In this document: positions 58,101 through 64,000 of the stretch, one piece after another | How positions within the stretch are numbered: the stretch's first letter is position 1 | How the letters are laid out: each line of letters begins with the position of its first letter | NCBI GenBank assembly: GCA_964035575.1 | Contig: OZ037879.1 | Coordinates: 806,001-870,000 of the forward strand | Source: Rhynchopus sp. YZ270_cl-10 | Lineage: Eukaryota; Euglenozoa; Diplonemea; Diplonemida; Diplonemidae | Length of the DNA: 64,000 bases | Direction of reading: 5' to 3' | The notes under the pieces: generated by a model | Databases searched by the model: none | What the model saw: only the letters and a program-made list of their open reading frames with translations | What the model was told of the DNA's origin: nothing | Position numbers and translations under genes: made by a program

Positions 58101-61100
58101 AAACAGCGCGTTGAAACGCATGCAAAAGAACGCGACCAAAACAGCGCGTTGAAACGCGTGCAAAAGAACGCGACCAAAACAGCGCGTTGAAACGCATGCA
58201 AAAGAACGCGATCTAACAGCGCGTTGAAACGCGTGCAAAAGAACGCGACCAAAACAGCGCGTTGAAACGCGTGCAAAAGAACGCGACCAAAACAGCGCGT
58301 TGAAACGCATGCAAAAGAACGCGACCAAAACAGCGCGTTGAAACGCATGCAAAAGAACGCGACCAAAACAGCGCGTTGAAACGCATGCAAAAGAACACGA
58401 CCAAAACAGCGCGTTGAAACGCATGCAAAAGAACGCGATCTAACAGCGCGTTGAAACGCGTGCAAAAGAACGCGACCAAAACAGCGCGTTGAAACGCGTG
58501 CAAAAGAACGCGACCAAAACAGCGCGTTGAAACGCATGCAAAAGAACACGACCAAAACAGCGCGTTGAAACGCATGCAAAAGAACGCGACCAAAACAGCG
58601 CGTTGAAACGCATGCAAAAGAACACGACCAAAACAGCGCGTTGAAACGCGTGCAAAAGGACGCGATCAAAACAGCGCGTTGAAACGCGTGCAAAAGAACG
58701 CGATCAAAACAGCGCGTTGAAACGCATGCAAAAGAACGCGACCAAAACAGCGCGTTGAAGCGCATGCAAAAGAACGCGACCAAAACAGCGCGTTGAAACG
58801 CATGCAAAAGAACGCGATCAAAACAGCGCGTTGAAACGCATGCAAAAGAACGCGACCAAAACAGCGCGTTGAAACGCATGCAAAAGAACGCGATCAAAAC
58901 AGCGCGTTGAAACGCATGCAAAAGAACGCGACCAAAACAGCGAGTTGAAACGCGTGCAAAAGGACGCGATCAAAACAGCGCGTTGAAACGCATGCAAAAG
59001 AACGCGATCAAAACAGCGCGTTGAAACGCATGCAAAAGAACGCGATCTAAACAGCGCGTTGAAACGCGTGCAAAAGAACGCGATCAAAACAGCGCGTTGA
59101 AACGCGTGCAAAAGAACGCGATCAAAACAGCGCGTTGAAACGCATGCAAAAGAACGCGACCAAAACAGCGAGTTGAAACGCGTGCAAAAGGACGCGATCA
59201 AAACAGCGCGTTGAAACGCATGCAAAAGAACGCGATCAAAACAGCGCGTTGAAACGCGTGCAAAAGAACGCGATCAAAACAGCGCGTTGAAACGCATGCA
59301 AAAGAACGCGACCAAAACAGCGAGTTGAAACGCGTGCAAAAGGACGCGATCAAAACAGCGCGTTGAAACGCATGCAAAAGAACGCGATCAAAACAGCGCG
59401 TTGAAACGCATGCAAAAGAACGCGACCAAAACAGCGCGTTGAAACGCATGCAAAAGAACGCGATCAAAACAGCGCGTTGAAACGCATGCAAAAGAACGCG
59501 ATCTAAACAGCGCGTTGAAGCGCGTGCAAAAGGACGCGATCAAAACAGCGCGTTGAAACGCGTGCAAAAGAACGCGACCAAAACAGCGCGTTGAAACGCA
59601 TGCAAAAGAACGCGATCAAAACAGCGCGTTGAAACGCATGCAAAAGAACGCGATCTAAACAGCGCGTTGAAACGCGTGCAAAAGAACGCGATCAAAACAG
59701 CGCGTTGAAACGCATGCAAAAGAACGCGATCAAAACAGCGCGTTGAAACGCGTGCAAAAGAACGCGATCAAAACAGCGCGTTGAAACGCATGCAAAAGAA
59801 CGCGACCAAAACAGCGAGTTGAAACGCGTGCAAAAGGACGCGATCAAAACAGCGCGTTGAAACGCATGCAAAAGAACGCGATCAAAACAGCGCGTTGAAA
59901 CGCATGCAAAAGAACACGACCAAAACAGCGCGTTGAAACGCATGCAAAAGAACGCGATCTAACAGCGCGTTGAAACGCGTGCAAAAGAACGCGACCAAAA
60001 CAGCGCGTTGAAACGCGTGCAAAAGAACGCGACCAAAACAGCGCGTTGAAACGCGTGCAAAAGAACGCGACCAAAACAGCGCGTTGAAACGCATGCAAAA
60101 GAACGCGATCAAAACAGCCCGTTGAAACGCGTGCAAAAGAACGCGATCAAAACAGCGCGTTGAAACGCATGCAAAAGAACGCGACCAAAACAGCGCGTTG
60201 AGACGCATGCAAAAGAACGCGACCAAAACAGCGCGTTGAAACGCGTGCAAAAGAACGCGATCAAAACAGCGCGTTGAAACGCATGCAAAAGGACGCGACC
60301 AAAACAGCGCGTTGAAACGCATGCAAAAGAACGCGACCAAAACAGCGCGTTGAAACGCATGCAAAAGAACGCGACCAAAACAGCGCGTTGAAACGCGTGC
60401 AAAAGAACGCGATCAAAACAGCGCGTTGAAACGCATGCAAAAGAACACGACCAAAACAGCGCGTTGAAACGCATGCAAAAGAACGCGATCTAACAGCGCG
60501 TTGAAACGCGTGCAAAAGAACGCGACCAAAACAGCGCGTTGAAACGCATGCAAAAGAACGCGACCAAAACAGCGCGTTGAAACGCATGCAAAAGAACGCG
60601 ACCAAAACAGCGCGTTGAAACGCGTGCAAAAGAACGCGACCAAAACAGCGCGTTGAAACGCATGCAAAAGAACACGACCAAAACAGCGCGTTGAAACGCA
60701 TGCAAAAGAACGCGATCTAACAGCGCGTTGAAACGCGTGCAAAAGAACGCGACCAAAACAGCGCGTTGAAACGCATGCAAAAGAACGCGACCAAAACAGC
60801 GCGTTGAAACGCATGCAAAAGAACGCGACCAAAACAGCGCGTTGAAACGCATGCAAAAGAACGCGACCAAAACAGCGCGTTGAAACGCATGCAAAAGAAC
60901 GCGACCAAAACAGCGCGTTGAAACGCATGCAAAAGAACGCGATCTAACAGCGCGTTGAAACGCGTGCAAAAGAACGCGACCAAAACAGCGCGTTGAAACG
61001 CATGCAAAAGAACACGACCAAAACAGCGCGTTGAAACGCATGCAAAAGAACGCGACCAAAACAGCGCGTTGAAACGCATGCAAAAGAACACGACCAAAAC

Positions 61101-64000
61101 AGCGCGTTGAAACGCGTGCAAAAGGACGCGATCAAAACAGCGCGTTGAAACGCGTGCAAAAGAACGCGATCAAAACAGCGCGTTGAAACGCGTGCAAAAG
61201 AACGCGATCAAAACAGCGCGTTGAAACGCATGCAAAAGAACGCGACCAAAACAGCGCGTTGAAACGCATGCAAAAGAACGCGACCAAAACAGCGCGTTGA
61301 AACGCGTGCAAAAGGACGCGATCAAAACAGCGCGTTGAAACGCATGCAAAAGAACGCGACCAAAACAGCGCGTTGAAACGCATGCAAAAGAACGCGATCA
61401 AAACAGCGCGTTGAAACGCATGCAAAAGAACGCGATCAAAACAGCGCGTTGAAACGCATGCAAAAGAACGCGACCAAAACAGCGCGTTGAAACGCATGCA
61501 AAAGAACGCGATCAAAACAGCGCGTTGAAACGCATGCAAAAGAACGCGACCAAAACAGCGAGTTGAAACGCGTGCAAAAGGACGCGATCAAAACAGCGCG
61601 TTGAAACGCATGCAAAAGAACGCGACCAAAACAGCGCGTTGAAACGCATGCAAAAGAACGCGATCAAAACAGCGCGTTGAAACGCATGCAAAAGAACGCG
61701 ATCAAAACAGCGCGTTGAAACGCATGCAAAAGAACGCGATCTAAACAGCGCGTTGAAACGCGTGCAAAAGAACGCGACCAAAACAGCGCGTTGAAGCGCG
61801 TGCAAAAGGACGCGATCAAAACAGCGCGTTGAAACGCGTGCAAAAGAACGAGACCAAAACAGCGCGTTGAAACGCATGCAAAAGAACGCGATCAAAACAG
61901 CGCGTTGAAACGCATGCAAAAGAACGCGATCTAAACAGCGCGTTGAAACGCGTGCAAAAGAACGCGATCAAAACAGCGCGTTGAAACGCGTGCAAAAGAA
62001 CGCGATCAAAACAGCGCGTTGAAACGCGTGCAAAAGAACGCGATCAAAACAGCGCGTTGAAACGCATGCAAAAGAACGCGACCAAAACAGCGAGTTGAAA
62101 CGCGTGCAAAAGGACGCGATCAAAACAGCGCGTTGAAACGCATGCAAAAGAACGCGATCAAAACAGCGCGTTGAAACGCGTGCAAAAGAACGCGATCAAA
62201 ACAGCGCGTTGAAACGCATGCAAAAGAACGCGACCAAAACAGCGAGTTGAAACGCGTGCAAAAGGACGCGATCAAAACAGCGCGTTGAAACGCATGCAAA
62301 AGAACGCGATCAAAACAGCGCGTTGAAACGCATGCAAAAGAACGCGACCAAAACAGCGCGTTGAAACGCATGCAAAAGAACGCGATCAAAACAGCGCGTT
62401 GAAACGCGTGCAAAAGGACGCGATCAAAACAGCGCGTTGAAACGCATGCAAAAGAACGCGATCAAAACAGCGCGTTGAAACGCATGCAAAAGAACGCGAC
62501 CAAAACAGCGCGTTGAAACGCATGCAAAAGAACGCGATCAAAACAGCGCGTTGAAACGCATGCAAAAGAACGCGATCTAAACAGCGCGTTGAAACGCGTG
62601 CAAAAGAACGCGATCAAAACAGCGCGTTGAAACGCATGCAAAAGAACGCGATCTAAACAGCGCGTTGAAACGCATGCAAAAGAACGCGATCAAAACAGCG
62701 CGTTGAAACGCATGCAAAAGAAAGCGACCAAAACAGCGCGTTGAAACGCATGCAAAAGAACGCGATCAAAACAGCGCGTTGAAACGCATGCAAAAGAACG
62801 CGACCAAAACAGCGCGTTGAAACGCATGCAAAAGAACGCGATCAAAACAGCGCGTTGAAACGCATGCAAAAGGACGCGACCAAAACAGCGCGTTGAAACA
62901 CGTGCAAAAGAACGAGATCAAAACAGCGCGTTGAAACGCATGCAAAAGAACGCGACCAAAACAGCGCGTTGAAACGCATGCAAAAGAACGCGATCAAAAC
63001 AGCGCGTTGAAACGCATGCAAAAGAACGCGACCAAAACAGCGCGTTGAAACACGTGCAAAAGAACGAGATCAAAACAGCGCGTTGAAACGCATGCAAAAG
63101 GACGCGATCAAAACAGCGCGTTGAAACGCATGCAAAAGAACGCGACCAAAACAGCGCGTTGAAACGCGTGCAAAAGGACGCGATCAAAACAGCGCGTTGA
63201 AACGCGTGCAAAAGAACGCGATCAAAACAGCGCGTTGAAACGCGTGCAAAAGAACGCGATCAAAACAGCGCGTTGAAACGCATGCAAAAGAACGCGACCA
63301 AAACAGCGCGTTGAAACGCATGCAAAAGAACGCGATCAAAACAGCGCGTTGAAACGCATGCAAAAGAACGCGACCAAAACAGCGCGTTGAAACGCATGCA
63401 AAAGAACGCGACCAAAACAGCGCGTTGAAACGCGTGCAAAAGGACGCGATCAAAACAGCGCGTTGAAACGCATGCAAAAGAACGCGACCAAAACAGCGCG
63501 TTGAAACGCGTGCAAAAGAACGCGACCAAAACAGCGCGTTGAAACGCGTGCAAAAGAACGCGACCAAAACAGCGCGTTGAAACGCATGCAAAAGAACACG
63601 ACCAAAACAGCGCGTTGAAACGCATGCAAAAGAACGCGATCTAACAGCGCGTTGAAACGCGTGCAAAAGAACGCGACCAAAACAGCGCGTTGAAACGCGT
63701 GCAAAAGAACGCGACCAAAACAGCGCGTTGAAACGCATGCAAAAGAACGCGACCAAAACAGCGCGTTGAAACGCATGCAAAAGAACACGACCAAAACAGC
63801 GCGTTGAAACGCATGCAAAAGAACGCGACCAAAACAGCGCGTTGAAACGCATGCAAAAGAACACGACCAAAACAGCGCGTTGAAACGCGTGCAAAAGGAC
63901 GCGATCAAAACAGCGCGTTGAAACGCGTGCAAAAGAACGCGATCAAAACAGCGCGTTGAAACGCATGCAAAAGAACGCGATCAAAACAGCGCGTTGAAAC

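Larger units (their letters stand above)
34354..64000. repeat. 38-bp satellite array, about 780 units, running off the window edge
   Basis: A reference unit is 34,390-34,427. Constant cores are ACCAAAACAGCGCGTT and GAAACGCATGCAAAAG. Units differ at a few fixed places: GATC/GACC, GCGCGTT/GCCCGTT, GCATGC/GCGTGC, AGAACG/AGGACG and CACGACC/CGCGACC. A 37-bp unit (GATCTAACAGC) occurs about a dozen times. The left edge has partial units. The minus strand lacks stops in the basic unit in all frames, but the common GATC variant creates TGA in one frame, so coding is not maintained. No gene or other element interrupts the array. Candidate roles are centromere, subtelomere or other heterochromatin. Confidence 0.98.

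Noticed and set aside
34354-64000. Dozens of long overlapping open frames (HAFQRAVL..., NALFWSRSFA...) on the minus strand
   Set aside because: They are translations of the 38-bp unit, which lacks stops on this strand. Every frame gives the same peptides, and the common GATC variant breaks frames at random, so there is no sign of coding constraint.
34354-64000. CRISPR array
   Set aside because: Units abut directly with no unique spacers, and the DNA is eukaryotic.
34354-64000. Telomeric repeat
   Set aside because: The unit is 38 bp, has no G-rich short telomere motif, and the array borders a normal gene on the left.

Overview
The window is nuclear DNA of a single-celled eukaryote. It has spliced genes for eukaryote-only proteins (the ER membrane complex subunit EMC2, a P4-type lipid flippase, a J-domain protein), short introns, AT-rich intergenic DNA full of homopolymer runs, and a very large satellite. 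The species cannot be fixed from sequence alone. Ten introns could be placed by homology and reading phase. Nine begin GTATG and one GTATTA, and several end in YCAA(A)CACA followed closely by AG. This resembles the strict intron ends known from trichomonads and Giardia, so a metamonad-like protist is a reasonable guess. All recognised genes lie on the minus strand, which leaves a lineage with one-way gene clusters open.

Layout, left to right. 1-3,780: repeats only, with a TIR-bounded element of about 1.7 kb and a short MITE-like element. 3,781-7,192: four-exon gene for a J-domain protein with an RS-rich and Gly/Lys-rich tail; its second intron carries a 430-bp TIR element with a 5-bp target duplication. 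7,870-9,480: four-exon EMC2 gene. 10,266-11,036: unrecognised protein with a Cys-pair cluster. 12,030-12,148: one likely exon of an unknown gene. 12.2-17.8 kb: intergenic, with MITEs, hairpins and dispersed repeats. 17,807-27,524: five-exon P4-ATPase gene whose first intron is 4.56 kb and packed with repeats. 27,684-28,891: DNA element with 14-bp TIRs and a perfect 10-bp target duplication, carrying a 9-bp microsatellite. 29.4 kb: a second 9-bp microsatellite. 30,404-30,663: another MITE. 31,076-33,934: intronless gene for a membrane protein with a secreted WD40 propeller, a Thr/Pro stalk and about seven membrane spans.

From about 34,354 to the right edge (29.6 kb, about 780 units) the window is one 38-bp tandem satellite with a few 37-bp units. 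It has a higher-order structure: blocks of about 4.25-4.7 kb recur, and there is an 8.9-kb-spaced duplication farther right. It has no coding logic. A centromeric, subtelomeric or other heterochromatic role is possible but unproven.

The genes do not form one pathway, but several act on membranes: EMC2 in insertion of membrane proteins in the ER, the flippase in lipid asymmetry, and the WD40 protein probably at the cell surface.
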